The notes beneath the pieces are model-generated. The model was not told where the DNA came from. It ran no database searches and saw only the letters and a list, made by a program, of their open reading frames with translations. This document shows, piece by piece, positions 13,135-22,540 of a stretch of 64,000 nt of DNA; within the stretch, counting starts at the first letter, position 1, and the number at the start of each line of letters is the position of its first letter. Position numbers and translations under genes: made by a program. The stretch covers positions 124,001 to 188,000 of the forward strand of contig DAOUJC010000008.1 in assembly GCA_034423135.1 (NCBI GenBank), in the 5' to 3' direction. The stretch is from JAPPHY01 sp034423135. Lineage in GTDB: Bacteria; Chloroflexota; Dehalococcoidia; Lucifugimonadales; UBA2985.

Positions 13135-15002
13135 AGGTAGTCCTTGATGCGCTCTGCCAGCGTGCGGGTCATGCCAGGCACGGCCGCCAGCTCGTCCGTA
13201 GTCGCATTCTTGACGCCCTTCACCGACCCAAACCGCCTCAGCAGCATGCGGCGGCGCTTGGGGCCGATGCCAGGCACCACATCCATGGCTGAGCGCAACC
13301 CCTTGCGCGTGCGGCTTCGCTGGTGGTATGTGACGGCGAAGCGGTGAGCTTCGTCGCGCAGGCGCTGCATCAGGAACAGCGCCGGTGAGCTGCGAGGCAG
13401 CATGATCGACTCCTGGGTGTCCCGCACGAATATCTCCTCATGCTCTTTGGCCAGGCTGGCCAGCGGCACGTCGTCGATGCCAAGCTCCAGGAAGACCTCC
13501 ACAGCCGCGTTCAGATGCCCCTTGCCCCCGTCGATCACGACCAGGTCAGGCACTATGCCCCATGAGCGACCCTGGTCGGCTCGGTCGCTGGGCGTAGCCT
13601 CGCCATCCTCGTCCGCCTGCGGCGCGGACTGCCCGAGGCGTTGGAAGCGTCGCCTCAGCATCTCCTGCATCATCGCGTAGTCGTCGATGCCGTCCACGCC
13701 CCTGATCTTGAACCGGCGGTAGTGCGACGACTTGGGCTGGCCGTTCTCAAAGACCACCATGCTGCCGACCGGCGTCGAGCCCTGAATGTTGGAGATGTCG
13801 TAGCACTCCATCCGGCGCGGCAGGCGCGGCAGGTTGATTCCTTCCTGCAGCTCCTCCATCGCCGACTCCAGCGCGTCCTCATCTGCGAGCCACTTGACCT
13901 TGAACTGCTCCATGCGCTGGCCGGCGTTCTCCGCCACCATCTCCACCAGCCTGCGCTTCTCGCCGCGCTGCGGAGCACGCAGCTCAACCTTTCGGCCTCG
14001 CTTCTGCTCAAGCCATGCGCGGATCGGGCCCGCGTCCTCGGGCGTGTGCTGTAGCAGCAGCCTTGGCGGCACGTGTGGAGCGCGGTCGTAGTACTGTTTG
14101 ACGAAGTCCGCCATGACTCGCTCCGGCGCGTCGTCCTGGACGCCGCCCATCACAAAGTGCTCGCGCCCAATGAGCTTGCCGCCGCGCACGAAGAACACCT
14201 CGACCCACGCCTCGTCGCCGCCGCGGGCCATCGCGATGACGTCCTCGTCCTGGCCGGACAGCGAGACCACCTTCTGGCCCTCTGTGACACGCTCGATGGC
14301 CCGGAGCTGGTCCCTGAGCCGGGAGGCCCTCTCGAACTCCCAGTCTTCGGCGGCCGCCTCCATCTTGTCCCTCAAGTCCTTGACGACGGCCTCTGTGCGG
14401 CCTTCCATGAACAGTACCACCTGGTCGATGACCTTGCCGTACTCCTCGCGGCTGGCGACGCCTATGCAGGGGGCCACGCAGCGGTTGATGTAGTACTCAA
14501 GGCACGGACGCGGGTCGTCGCCGCGGATCTCCCTTGTGCACGAGCGGTAGGGGAACAGCTTCTTGAGCAGCGCCATTGTCTTCCGCACGGAGCCTGCGCT
14601 GGCGTACGGACCGAAGTAGCGGGCGCCGTCGTTGGTGACGCGTCGGGTGACGTAGACCTGCGGAAAGTCCTCGTTGAGCCCGATCTTGAGGTAGGGGTAG
14701 GTCTTGTCGTCCTTGAGGCGCGCGTTGTACTTGGGGCGACGGCTCTTGATGAACGTGTTTTCGAGGATGAGCGCCTCGGCCTCGGTGTCCGTGACGATGA
14801 ACTCGAAGTCGGTAACGCCCGATACCAGATTGCGGATCTTCGGCTCCAGGTTCAGCGGCGATCCGAAGTACGACTGGAGCCGGTGCCTCAGGCTGGCCGC
14901 CTTTCCGACGTAGAGCACCTGGCCCTGCGAGTCCTTGAGCAGGTACACGCCGGGCTGCAGGGGAGTGGCCCTGAGCTGCTTGGTGATTGCGGGGCTTGGC
15001 AT
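13131..15002 (-). CDS. uvrC: Excinuclease ABC subunit C
   Basis: The 623-residue UvrC makes the dual incisions of nucleotide excision repair together with UvrA and UvrB. Visible domains in order: GIY-YIG nuclease (GVYLLKD, VLYVGKA), Cys-rich region (CLEYYINRCVAPC), UVR segment (about 200-235, AAEDWEFERASRLRDQL), RNase H-like endonuclease (ECYDISNIQG, VIDGGKGHLNAA), and C-terminal helix-hairpin-helix (VPGIGPKRRRMLLRRFG). Length is normal. The ATG coincides with the predicted transcription start of its own promoter, suggesting a leaderless message. Confidence 0.97.
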   Translation of the reverse strand: MPSPAITKQLRATPLQPGVYLLKDSQGQVLYVGKAASLRHRLQSYFGSPLNLEPKIRNLVSGVTDFEFIVTDTEAEALILENTFIKSRRPKYNARLKDDKTYPYLKIGLNEDFPQVYVTRRVTNDGARYFGPYASAGSVRKTMALLKKLFPYRSCTREIRGDDPRPCLEYYINRCVAPCIGVASREEYGKVIDQVVLFMEGRTEAVVKDLRDKMEAAAEDWEFERASRLRDQLRAIERVTEGQKVVSLSGQDEDVIAMARGGDEAWVEVFFVRGGKLIGREHFVMGGVQDDAPERVMADFVKQYYDRAPHVPPRLLLQHTPEDAGPIRAWLEQKRGRKVELRAPQRGEKRRLVEMVAENAGQRMEQFKVKWLADEDALESAMEELQEGINLPRLPRRMECYDISNIQGSTPVGSMVVFENGQPKSSHYRRFKIRGVDGIDDYAMMQEMLRRRFQRLGQSAPQADEDGEATPSDRADQGRSWGIVPDLVVIDGGKGHLNAAVEVFLELGIDDVPLASLAKEHEEIFVRDTQESIMLPRSSPALFLMQRLRDEAHRFAVTYHQRSRTRKGLRSAMDVVPGIGPKRRRMLLRRFGSVKGVKNATTDELAAVPGMTRTLAERIKDYL

Positions 15003-15008
15003 GCTGGA

Positions 15009-15037
15009 ATTCTAGCACAGGCCGGTGTGGGAGTCAT
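15009..15037 (-). promoter_or_regulatory. uvrC promoter
   Basis: On the minus strand ATGACT (15037-15032), a 17-bp spacer and TAGAAT (15014-15009). The predicted start is at about 15002, the uvrC ATG itself. Confidence 0.6.
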
Positions 15038-15056
15038 TGAGAGTTGCGACTGCGCC

Positions 15057-15085
15057 TTGAATCTCCCCGTGCGCTAGGCTACAAT
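15057..15085 (+). promoter_or_regulatory. ispH promoter
   Basis: TTGAAT (15057-15062), 17-bp spacer, TACAAT (15080-15085). The predicted start is near 15092, leaving a 13-nt leader holding GAGGAGG. Confidence 0.75.
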
Positions 15086-15104
15086 TGCCAGTGAGGAGGA
15101 AAGC

Positions 15105-16010
15105 ATGGAGGTTGTGCTCTCAGCGCCCAGGGGATTCTGCGCCGGCGTCGTGCGGGCCATAGACGTGGTGGAGCTGAGCCTGCAGCGGTTCGGTCCGCCG
15201 ATCTACGTTCGCAAGGAGATCGTCCACAACCCGTATGTGGTCGAGGACCTGCGGGGCAAGGGCGCAGTCTTCGTCGATGAACTCGACGAGGTGCCGGAGG
15301 GCGCAAGGGTGGTCTTCAGCGCCCACGGCGTGGCTCCGACTGTCTGGCAGAACAGCAGTGAGCGCGGCCTTCAGGTGGTGGACGCCACCTGCCCGCTGGT
15401 CACCAAGGTCCACCTTGAAGCGTTGAAGTACGCACGCGAGGGCTACTCCATCCTCCTGATTGGCCACGCCTTCCACGATGAGGTCATCGGCACGATGGGG
15501 GAGGCGCCCGACGTCAGCATCCTGGTTCAGGACGCGGAGGATGCGCGCAACATCGAGGTGCCGGACCCGGACAGGGTGGTGGCACTCACGCAGACAACTT
15601 TGAGCGTAGACGACACGGCTGAGGTCGTTGACGTGCTTGTGGAACGCTTCCCCAATCTGCTGACTCGCAACGACATCTGCTACGCCACCTCCAACCGGCA
15701 GATTGCCGTGAAGACCATCACGTCGCAGGTCGACGTTGTGCTGGTAATCGGCGCGCAGAACTCGTCCAACTGCAACAGGCTCCGGGAGGTCGCCGAGGCA
15801 GAGGGCGTGCCCGCGTACCTGGTGAACGGCCCCGAGGAGATCGACGACGCGTGGCTGGAGGGAGCGCAGAGTGTGGGCATCACGTCGGGCGCATCGACGC
15901 CGGAGCTGCTGGTGGACAGGGTGGTGGAGTACCTGAAGCCGGACTCCGTCCGCTACGTGGAAGCGATGGAGGAGAACGTCAGCTTCATGCTGCCCAAGGC
16001 CCTCCGCTAA
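15105..16010 (+). CDS. ispH: 4-hydroxy-3-methylbut-2-enyl diphosphate reductase
   Basis: The 301-residue enzyme performs the last MEP-pathway step, making IPP and DMAPP. The three Fe-S ligand Cys are visible in GFCAGVVRAI (about 13), DATCPLVTKVH (about 93) and NDICYATSNRQ (about 191). The catalytic Glu/His regions HNPYVVEDL and SAHGVAP are present. ATG at 15105 with GAGGAGG upstream. With ispE at 28 kb it indicates isoprenoid synthesis by the MEP route. It is divergent from uvrC. Confidence 0.97.
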   Translation: MEVVLSAPRGFCAGVVRAIDVVELSLQRFGPPIYVRKEIVHNPYVVEDLRGKGAVFVDELDEVPEGARVVFSAHGVAPTVWQNSSERGLQVVDATCPLVTKVHLEALKYAREGYSILLIGHAFHDEVIGTMGEAPDVSILVQDAEDARNIEVPDPDRVVALTQTTLSVDDTAEVVDVLVERFPNLLTRNDICYATSNRQIAVKTITSQVDVVLVIGAQNSSNCNRLREVAEAEGVPAYLVNGPEEIDDAWLEGAQSVGITSGASTPELLVDRVVEYLKPDSVRYVEAMEENVSFMLPKALR

Positions 16011-16069
16011 ACGGCTGCACGATTCTCCAGTTCAGTCCGCGCCCCATCTCCAAGTCCCCATTCCTGCGT

Positions 16070-16270
16070 AGGCAATCCGTCCCCACAGCCGTCATTGCGG
16101 CGAAAGCCGCAATCCAGAGAGAGTGCAGCAGGCTAACGCCCGAAGGTGCCACGACGGCGCATGTCCTAGATTTCTCGACTCGGCTGCGCCTCGCTCGAAA
16201 TGACAGTTGGTGGCGGCTGCGCGACCGTTCCAGGGTCATTCCGAGCGCAGTCGAGGAATCTGGGACCTCC
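16070..16270. repeat. Intergenic dispersed repeats
   Basis: The 317-bp gap after ispH carries repeat-like pieces: GTCATTGCGGCGAAAGCCGC (from 16091), TTTCTCGACTCGGCTGCGCC (from 16170, ending in GAAATGACAG) and the opposed TCATTCCGAGCGCAGTCGAG (from 16236). The last two are inversely oriented members of the same family as the pair at 57395-57501. No gene was found in this gap. Confidence 0.6.
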
Positions 16271-16327
16271 AGCACGCAACTACGATTCGCTGACGGCGGA
16301 CACGCCTCGCCTCTTCTCCCACTTGGA

Positions 16328-16717
16328 TCACGGATTGCGCATCGTGAAATAACCCGCGCCCGGAACCGGCCTTCCGTACCTGCCCAGCCTCAGGCGAAAG
16401 TAGGCCAAGCTCCCTGTGACCAGGCTTGCCCCCAACGTAACCGAGATCCACAGCAGGAGAGTCCCTGGCATCCCGCCGGTCACGATGCCAACTACCAGCA
16501 GAAAGCCGAGCATCCAGAGGCCGGCCGCTAGCAGCCCAGCTCCGAGGTACGCCCTGGCAAGAAGTTGCACGTGTGTGACCTTGCGTTCCCTCTCAGGCCT
16601 GAGCCTCTTGACGAAGAAGTCTTCCGGTCGCATGAAATAGGACTGCACTACCCCAAAGGCCATCGCGGCGAGCAACATCCCTACCACCACCTGCAGGCCC
16701 GCGATTGCAGTGTCCAT
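16328..16717 (-). CDS. Hypothetical membrane protein
   Basis: The 129-residue protein is unrecognised. It has an N-terminal helix (about 5-25), a basic cytoplasmic loop (FFVKRLRPERERKV), and two more helices (about 52-75 and 80-103). TAGGAG lies 7 nt upstream of the ATG at 16717. It sits 34 bp after the next gene upstream on the same strand (16752-17105), so the two may be co-transcribed. No catalytic motif was seen. Confidence 0.6.
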   Translation of the reverse strand: MDTAIAGLQVVVGMLLAAMAFGVVQSYFMRPEDFFVKRLRPERERKVTHVQLLARAYLGAGLLAAGLWMLGFLLVVGIVTGGMPGTLLLWISVTLGASLVTGSLAYFRLRLGRYGRPVPGAGYFTMRNP

Positions 16718-16751
16718 GCGTCCGGCTCCTACTTCAGGCCCAGCCGCTCAA

Positions 16752-17105
16752 CTAACCCAGCACTACAGTGAGCACGCCGAGAATGATGACTATGAGGCCG
16801 GTGATGATGCCAATTCGCTTCATCTCCGGCCAGACGTACGGGTTGTTCGTGCGCGCGGCCGCGACGGGCGCCTGTCTCGCCGGAGGTGCAGGCCTTGTCG
16901 TCTCTGGCGTGCCCGCCGAAACGGCGGGAGCGGCAGCCTCCTGACGCGTCACCGTTGCCGTCGAAGCCGGCGCGGCCCCGACGGGGACGCCTTCCTTGAC
17001 CACCGGCAAGCTCGCCTCAACGCCGGTGTGATGCTTCGACGCTCTTCGCTTCTTTTGTCCCAGCTCAGCCTGCTTGGCGGCCACTCGCCGTGACTTCCTA
17101 GGCAT
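16752..17105 (-). CDS. Hypothetical basic protein with C-terminal membrane anchor
   Basis: This 117-residue protein has three parts: a strongly basic N-terminus (MPRKSRRVAAKQAELGQKKR), a low-complexity Ala/Pro/Thr linker (about 45-82), and a single C-terminal membrane helix (IGIITGLIVIILGVLTVVLG). The layout suggests a tail-anchored protein with a nucleic-acid- or lipid-facing basic head. AGGAGA precedes the ATG by 8 nt. No family match is recognised. Confidence 0.6.
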   Translation of the reverse strand: MPRKSRRVAAKQAELGQKKRRASKHHTGVEASLPVVKEGVPVGAAPASTATVTRQEAAAPAVSAGTPETTRPAPPARQAPVAAARTNNPYVWPEMKRIGIITGLIVIILGVLTVVLG

Positions 17106-17270
17106 TGGATCGTCTCCTGTTCATTGACCTGCGGGCAGATCCCGATTCCCCAATAGCATAAGGCTCATTGCAGCTTGATGGAAGGGGGTTGTATTCCAGT
17201 TTGGGCGGATTCCACGCCGCCAGTTTCTCCGGCGCCCCAACCGGCGACCATGAGCGGTGGCAAGGAGCGC

Positions 17271-18191
17271 TCACGCCCTGGGATGTGCTCGGTCGTACTC
17301 CTCGTGAACGTGCTCCTGCGCAAGATGCGTATAGACCTGCGTAGTGGTGATGCTGGCGTGACCCAACAGCTCCTGCAGGTATCGAATGGGCGCGCCGCCG
17401 CGCAGCATGTGCGTGGCGAACGTGTGCCGAAGCGTGTGCGGCGTGATCGGCGTCGTGATTTCGGCCCTGCGACCGCACTCCTTCAGAGCCAGCCAGAACC
17501 CCTGCCGGGTGAGGCGCTCTCCGCGACGGTTCAGGAACAGGGCGTCCTCGCGCTCGTCAAGGTCGCGGCGGTTCTCGAGGAACTGCGGACGAATGTGCCT
17601 CAGGTAGTCCTCCAGCACAACGGCGGCCTCGTCGTGCAGGCTGATGAGGCGCTCCTTGGAGCCCTTGCCCATGCAGCGCACGAACTTCTCCCTCAGGTTC
17701 AGGTCGTCGATGGACATGCCCACCAGTTCGCTGACGCGCATGCCGGTTGCATACATCAGCTCGATCATGGCTGAGTCGCGGCGCGACTCTGCTGAGCCGC
17801 CGGTGGCGGCCGCCTCCAGCAGCCTGCCCATCTCGTCCTCGCTGAGTGACTTGGGCAGCGAGCGGCCTATCTTCGGCGAGGATATGGCCTCGGTGGGGTC
17901 CTCCCAGACCAGCCCCTCCTCAATGAGGAAGTTGAAGAAGGACTTGACCGCGGCGATCTTCCTGGCGCGGGTGGTGGGGGAGTAGCCGCGCTCTTGCAGG
18001 TCGATCACGTAGCGGGTCAGCACCTGCGGGTCTACCGACTCCCAGTCTGCGCGCCCAGCCGGCAGCCCGCCAGACTCCTCCAGGAACTCCACGAGCTGGA
18101 CCAGGTCGTTGCCGTACGCTGCGACCGTGTTTCCTGACAGCCCTCGCTCGGAGGTGAGGTAGTCCAGGAATGACGTTACGGTATCCCTCAC
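17271..18191 (-). CDS. xerD: Tyrosine site-specific recombinase XerD/XerC
   Basis: This 306-residue recombinase resolves chromosome dimers. An N-terminal SAM-like DNA-binding domain (SFLDYLTSERGLSGNTVAAY) is followed by the catalytic domain. The R-K-H-R-H-Y set is visible: ATGMRVSELV, GKGSKERL, HTLRHTFATHML, LGHASITTTQVYTH. GTG at 18191 was chosen because GGAGG lies 8 nt upstream and the TAGAAT box at 18229-18224 excludes the longer ATG start at 18224. Whether it is XerC, XerD or a single-Xer type cannot be decided here. Confidence 0.9.
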   Translation of the reverse strand: MRDTVTSFLDYLTSERGLSGNTVAAYGNDLVQLVEFLEESGGLPAGRADWESVDPQVLTRYVIDLQERGYSPTTRARKIAAVKSFFNFLIEEGLVWEDPTEAISSPKIGRSLPKSLSEDEMGRLLEAAATGGSAESRRDSAMIELMYATGMRVSELVGMSIDDLNLREKFVRCMGKGSKERLISLHDEAAVVLEDYLRHIRPQFLENRRDLDEREDALFLNRRGERLTRQGFWLALKECGRRAEITTPITPHTLRHTFATHMLRGGAPIRYLQELLGHASITTTQVYTHLAQEHVHEEYDRAHPRA

Positions 18192-18275
18192 TTGTTGCCT
18201 CCGCAGGCGCAGATGTGCCTCCATTCTAGCACAGGCGCACGTCCCATGCAGGGCGCAGGCAGGAGCCGACTCTCC

Positions 18276-18304
18276 TTGACACGACTTAAGGCCACAGTTA
18301 GAAT
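18276..18304 (+). promoter_or_regulatory. lgt promoter
   Basis: Consensus TTGACA (18276-18281), 17-bp spacer, TAGAAT (18299-18304). The predicted start is near 18311, 27 nt before the lgt ATG. Confidence 0.8.
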
Positions 18305-18337
18305 CTCGCCTAGCCGTCAAGGGAGCAGCGCACACCC

Positions 18338-19168
18338 ATGATTGAGATACCTTTCGACCCGACCATGTTCGTGCTGGGCGGACTCGCATTCACCTGGCAC
18401 GGATTTTTTGCTTTTGTGGGCGTTGTGGCGGCGGTATTCCTGGTGGGCCGTTGGGCGCCGCGCGTGGGCATCGACAGCGACGTGGTCTACGCGGTGGCCG
18501 TCTGGGCCATAATCGGCGGCGTTCTGGGCGCGCGCATTGTGCACGTCATCGACCGGTGGGACGTGTACAGCAGCAACCCGATCAACGTCATTGCAATCTG
18601 GAAGGGCGGCATAGCACTCTTCGGCGCAATCATCGGAGGCTTCTTCGCGGGAGCTCTGTACGCGAAGCTGCGGGGCTACCCGATCGGCAGGCTGGCTGAC
18701 CTGACCGCGCCGGCGCTGCTAATCGCGCAGTCCATCGGCCGGATCGGCGACATCATCAACGGGGAGCACGTGAGCAAGGCGACCGATGCGTGGTACGGGT
18801 TCATCTACTCCCATCCGAGCAGCCTGTCCAATCAGATCCACGGAGACCTCGCGTCGCACCCCGTGGTCGTATACGAGATTGTGTGGAACATGGCGGTGCT
18901 GGCGCTCATCTGGTACATGTGGGGCCGGATCAAGCCGGACGGGATGCTGTTCGCCATGTACATCAGCCTCTACTCCTTCGGGAGGTTCTTCATCACCTTC
19001 CTCCGCGAGGACAAGATCTGGTTTGCCGGACTGCAAGAGGCGCACCTGATCTCGATTCTGGTGATGGTCATTGCCGTGCCTCTGCTGGTGTACCGCTTCC
19101 GGCTGGTCGCACGCGGCGAAGAGACGGGGCCTCACGTTTCCCTCCAGGAGGGTAAAGCCCGCAAGTAG
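18338..19168 (+). CDS. lgt: Prolipoprotein diacylglyceryl transferase
   Basis: The 276-residue membrane enzyme transfers diacylglycerol to the lipobox Cys of lipoproteins. Several membrane helices are visible. The family signature appears as QSIGRIGDIINGEHV (about 131-145), with HPVVVYE later and a conserved Arg in GGVLGARIVHV. Size is normal. A lipoprotein substrate is encoded at 57576-58313. It is divergent from xerD, with its own consensus promoter. Confidence 0.95.
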   Translation: MIEIPFDPTMFVLGGLAFTWHGFFAFVGVVAAVFLVGRWAPRVGIDSDVVYAVAVWAIIGGVLGARIVHVIDRWDVYSSNPINVIAIWKGGIALFGAIIGGFFAGALYAKLRGYPIGRLADLTAPALLIAQSIGRIGDIINGEHVSKATDAWYGFIYSHPSSLSNQIHGDLASHPVVVYEIVWNMAVLALIWYMWGRIKPDGMLFAMYISLYSFGRFFITFLREDKIWFAGLQEAHLISILVMVIAVPLLVYRFRLVARGEETGPHVSLQEGKARK

Positions 19169-19191
19169 GGGGTTGGGGCGAATCTCGCTCG

Positions 19192-19232
19192 TCCCGCTCG
19201 CATGGTTCGACAGGCTCACCACGAGCGGGATT
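19192..19232. repeat. Dispersed CCGCTC...GAGCGGG repeat
   Basis: One unit between lgt and recJ: CCCGCTCGCATGGTTCGACA (from 19195), ending CACCACGAGCGGGA. It is the same family as 9260-9362 and 24019-24220. Confidence 0.65.
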
Positions 19233-19244
19233 GGGGGCAGCGGG

Positions 19245-20993
19245 CTATCGCCGTGCCGGGCGAAAGTCGTGGACGACGAGGCGCATGGCCTCCTTCCCGT
19301 TCCACCTGTCCAGCCCAAGGCTGTAAACCACGTCGATCAAGTCAGTCCCTTCCTGCCACGCCTCGCCCAAACCGAACCCGATTGCGCCCCACACCGCGCC
19401 TTCATGCTTGAGCCGCAGGCGCAGGTGCTGCCCGCCGTTTCCGATTCGAGCTGCGTCCAGCACGCTCGCGCCCTTCGTGATGAACACCGGCGCGGGGTTG
19501 CCTTCGCCGAACGGCGCCAGCTCCTCCAGGAACTGCAGCGTCTCGAAGTTCAGCGTGGACAGCCTCACGTGCGCGTCGATTAGGATGCTCGGCTGCAGCG
19601 GCAGGTGCCCGAGCTCACGTTGCGCGATCTCGATGAGGCGCGAGCGCACTGCCGGCAGTAGATCAGTCTGCGCGACGAACCCCGCGGCCATGGGATGGCC
19701 TCCGTACCGCACGAACAGGTCGCTGCACTCTTCCAGTGCCGCCGCAAGGTTGAACTCCGGGATGCTCCGCGCGCTGGCGCGCGCAAGGTCGCCTTCGACG
19801 GCAACAACCACGGCAGGTCGGTACCGCTCTTCGGACAGGCGGCTGGCCAGCAGCCCGACGATTCCCGCGGCATATTCGTCGCTCCAGAGCATCACCAGCG
19901 GCTCCGACTCAGGCACGTCCTCCACCTGCACCTTGAGGTGGTCGATGGCCCTGCTCATCATCTCCTGCCTCTCCCGGTTGAGCCGCTGAAGCTGCTCAGC
20001 AAGGGGCATTGCTTCCTCTTTTGAGCCGGCCCGCAGCATGTCGTAGGCCATGATGGCGTGACCGAGCCTGCCCGGCGAATTCAGCCGTGGCCCCAGCACG
20101 AACGAGATCGCCTCAGTGTCGACGGGTGAGCCGTCCATGCCGCCGACGCGGAGAAGCTCACGCAGCCCGTGCTTGGGCTCTGCGGTCATCGAACGCATGC
20201 CCGCGGCCACGATGTACCGGTTCTCGCCGACCAGGGGCGCGACGTCGGTCACAGTGCCGATGGCCGCAAGCTGCAAGAGCTGCTCATCCCAGGGAACGTC
20301 CAGGCTGTTGCAGAGGCCCTGGACCAGCTTGAATGCCAGGCCCACGCCTGCCAGTCCGGGGCTGGGATACACGGAGCCGTCCAGCCTTGGGTTCACGATG
20401 GCCACAGCCGCAGGCAGCAGCGGAGGAGGGGAGTGATGGTCGGTTATGATGGTATCGATGCCCAGAGATGCGGCCTCCGCGACCTCGGGGAATGATGCCA
20501 CGCCGCAGTCCACGGTGACGATGACCGAAGCACCCTGCTCGTGGAGAGCGTGAACGGCCTGCGGGCTCAGACCGTGGCCTTCTGCAACCCTGTGCGGAAG
20601 GTACGGAATCACCTTCGCCCCCAGCTGTTCCAGACCCTCGGCGAGCAGGGCCGTGCCCGTCACGCCGTCAGCGTCGAAGTCTCCGAACACGCCGATTGAC
20701 TCGCCGGCGTCCATTGCGGCGCGGATGCGGGCCACGGCGCGATCCATGCCGGGAAGCAGCGCAGGGTCCTCGAGCAGCCGCTCGTCTCGCGCTAGAAACG
20801 CCTCAGCGGCCTCGATATCGCGTATGCCGCGGTTGTGCAGCAGCTGCGCCGCGAGCGGCGAGAACGGCTCCATGCTGCGTATGGCCTCATCCGAGATGCG
20901 GCTGGCAACGCTCCATGCCATGGAGGAGGGCAGGGCACTGCTGCCCTCGCTTTCGTCGCTGTGAGAGCCGGACAGGGGGTTCAATAGCCCCAT
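19245..20993 (-). CDS. recJ: Single-stranded-DNA exonuclease RecJ
   Basis: This roughly 582-residue DHH-family 5'-3' exonuclease acts in recombination and repair. Motif I is VFGDFDADGVTGTALL, the DHH motif is ITDHHSPPPLL, and the C-terminal DHHA1 region has LARASARSIPEFNL and RYGGHPMAAGF. The ATG at 20993 overlaps the upstream zinc-protein gene by 13 bp. A longer frame upstream is just the other-frame reading of that gene. Length agrees with the family. Confidence 0.93.
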   Translation of the reverse strand: MGLLNPLSGSHSDESEGSSALPSSMAWSVASRISDEAIRSMEPFSPLAAQLLHNRGIRDIEAAEAFLARDERLLEDPALLPGMDRAVARIRAAMDAGESIGVFGDFDADGVTGTALLAEGLEQLGAKVIPYLPHRVAEGHGLSPQAVHALHEQGASVIVTVDCGVASFPEVAEAASLGIDTIITDHHSPPPLLPAAVAIVNPRLDGSVYPSPGLAGVGLAFKLVQGLCNSLDVPWDEQLLQLAAIGTVTDVAPLVGENRYIVAAGMRSMTAEPKHGLRELLRVGGMDGSPVDTEAISFVLGPRLNSPGRLGHAIMAYDMLRAGSKEEAMPLAEQLQRLNRERQEMMSRAIDHLKVQVEDVPESEPLVMLWSDEYAAGIVGLLASRLSEERYRPAVVVAVEGDLARASARSIPEFNLAAALEECSDLFVRYGGHPMAAGFVAQTDLLPAVRSRLIEIAQRELGHLPLQPSILIDAHVRLSTLNFETLQFLEELAPFGEGNPAPVFITKGASVLDAARIGNGGQHLRLRLKHEGAVWGAIGFGLGEAWQEGTDLIDVVYSLGLDRWNGKEAMRLVVHDFRPARR

Positions 20994-21241
20994 CCGTAGT
21001 AGTCCTCGCCCAGCTCGTCCACCAGGCCGTCCAGCCCCAGTTCGACTCCGCAGGCCGGACACAGGCAGTTGCGAGGGATGCCGCGGCCCAGCGCCTCGGC
21101 GCGACCGCAGGCCAGACAGACGGGCTTCTGGCACTTCCGACAGCCCACCTTCATGCTCTGAAAGCTGTCCAGCGCAGTCACGTCGTCGATGGTGCGGCGC
21201 TTCTCAAGCGCCATGTCGCAAAATGCGCACATCTCCGTCAT
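20981..21241 (-). CDS. Small zinc-ribbon protein
   Basis: This 86-residue protein has four Cys pairs: MCAFCDMAL, GCRKCQKPVC, CLACGRAEA and CLCPACGVEL, so it probably binds two zinc ions. Its function is unknown. GAGAGG lies about 7 nt upstream of the ATG. The end overlaps the recJ start, implying coupled translation. It follows fabF on the same strand after 54 bp. Confidence 0.7.
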   Translation of the reverse strand: MTEMCAFCDMALEKRRTIDDVTALDSFQSMKVGCRKCQKPVCLACGRAEALGRGIPRNCLCPACGVELGLDGLVDELGEDYYGWGY

Positions 21242-21295
21242 GCAAAACCTCTCAACGACGGCATATGCCGGACTCGCGTGCAGTCCGGCGGGCGA

Positions 21296-22540
21296 CTAGT
21301 CGGACGCGAAGCTCTTGAAGGCCAGGCAGGTGTTGTGGCCGCCGAAACCCAGCGACGTGGATATCGCGGCGGACACCGGAACAGAGCGGGAGGCATTCGG
21401 TGTGTAATCCAGGTCGCACTCGGGGTCCGGGTTATCCAGGTTGATTGTTGGCGGTATGGCATCGCGGGCAACCGCCATGACGCAAATCGCTGCTTCCAGC
21501 GCGCCTGCAGCCCCCAGCAGGTGGCCGGTCATGGACTTGGTGGAGCTTACGGGCGTGTTGTAGGCCTCGTCGCCCAGGACGGACTTGATCGCCATAGTCT
21601 CGAACTTGTCGTTCATGGGCGTGGAGGTGCCGTGGGCGTTGACGTAGTCGACGTCAGCGGGCGTGAGTCCAGCCCTCGTGATCGCGAGCTGCATGGCTCT
21701 GGCCCCGCCTTCACCGCCGGGCGATGGCTGCGTGATGTGGTGCGCGTCGGCAGTCGCGCCGTGACCGGCTAGCTCGGCGAGGGGAGTAGCGCCGCGCGCC
21801 AGCGCATGCTCCAGGCTTTCGAGCACCAGTATGCCGCCGCCTTCGCCCATGACGAAGCCGTCGCGCATGGCGTCGAACGGTCGCGACGCCTTCTGCGGCT
21901 CCTCGTTGCTGCGCGAGAGGGCATGGCAGGCGTTGAAGCCCGCAATGCCGATGGGGCAGATCGCGGCCTCACTGCCGCCGGTGATCGCCACGTCTATCTG
22001 GCCGCCGCGTATCAGCTGCGATGCCTCCGCGATTGTGTCGGCGCCTGTGGAGCAGGAGGAGATCGCGCTGAAGTTCGGGCCCTTAGCGCCCATGAGCATG
22101 GATACCCTGCCGGAAGCCATGTCGCCGAGCATCATGGGGATGAGGAATGGGTTGACCTTGGAGGGGCCTCGCTCCATCATCACCTGGAACTCCTGCGAGA
22201 GGGTCTGTATCCCGCCTATGCCGCTGCCAATCATGACTGACACCCGCTCCGCGTCCTCGGCGGCGAGGTCCAGCCCGGCCGACGCCACCGCCTCCTGCGC
22301 GGCCACGGCGGCGAACTGCACGAAGCGGTCCATCCTGCGGGCTTCCTTGCGGTCAAGGTAGTCCGATGGTTCGAAGCCCTTGACCTCCGCTGCAATCTTG
22401 GTCTCAAACGGTTCCGGATCGAAGCTGCTGATATAGTCCACGCCGGACTTGCCTTCCAGGAGAGCGCTCCACGTGGTCTCTGCGCTGAGTCCCAGGGGAG
22501 TGACCATGCCGATGCCGGTGACTACAACTCTTGTACCCAA
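21296..22540 (-). CDS. fabF: 3-oxoacyl-ACP synthase II
   Basis: This 414-residue condensing enzyme of fatty-acid elongation has the catalytic triad in place: Cys in SAISSCSTGADTIAEA (about 165), His in NAHGTSTPMND (about 305) and His in TGHLLGAAGALEA (about 341). TTG at 22540 was taken as start because it gives the family N-terminus (VVVTGIGMVTPLG) and an AAAGGAA site lies upstream. The divergent interval to the tRNA nucleotidyltransferase gene holds TAGAAT on the minus strand (22618-22613), a likely -10. Confidence 0.95.
   Translation of the reverse strand: MGTRVVVTGIGMVTPLGLSAETTWSALLEGKSGVDYISSFDPEPFETKIAAEVKGFEPSDYLDRKEARRMDRFVQFAAVAAQEAVASAGLDLAAEDAERVSVMIGSGIGGIQTLSQEFQVMMERGPSKVNPFLIPMMLGDMASGRVSMLMGAKGPNFSAISSCSTGADTIAEASQLIRGGQIDVAITGGSEAAICPIGIAGFNACHALSRSNEEPQKASRPFDAMRDGFVMGEGGGILVLESLEHALARGATPLAELAGHGATADAHHITQPSPGGEGGARAMQLAITRAGLTPADVDYVNAHGTSTPMNDKFETMAIKSVLGDEAYNTPVSSTKSMTGHLLGAAGALEAAICVMAVARDAIPPTINLDNPDPECDLDYTPNASRSVPVSAAISTSLGFGGHNTCLAFKSFASD

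Noticed and set aside
18192..18389. Longer xerD start
   Set aside because: The upstream ATG at 18224 overlaps the TAGAAT box, and GTG 18191 has a strong ribosome site.
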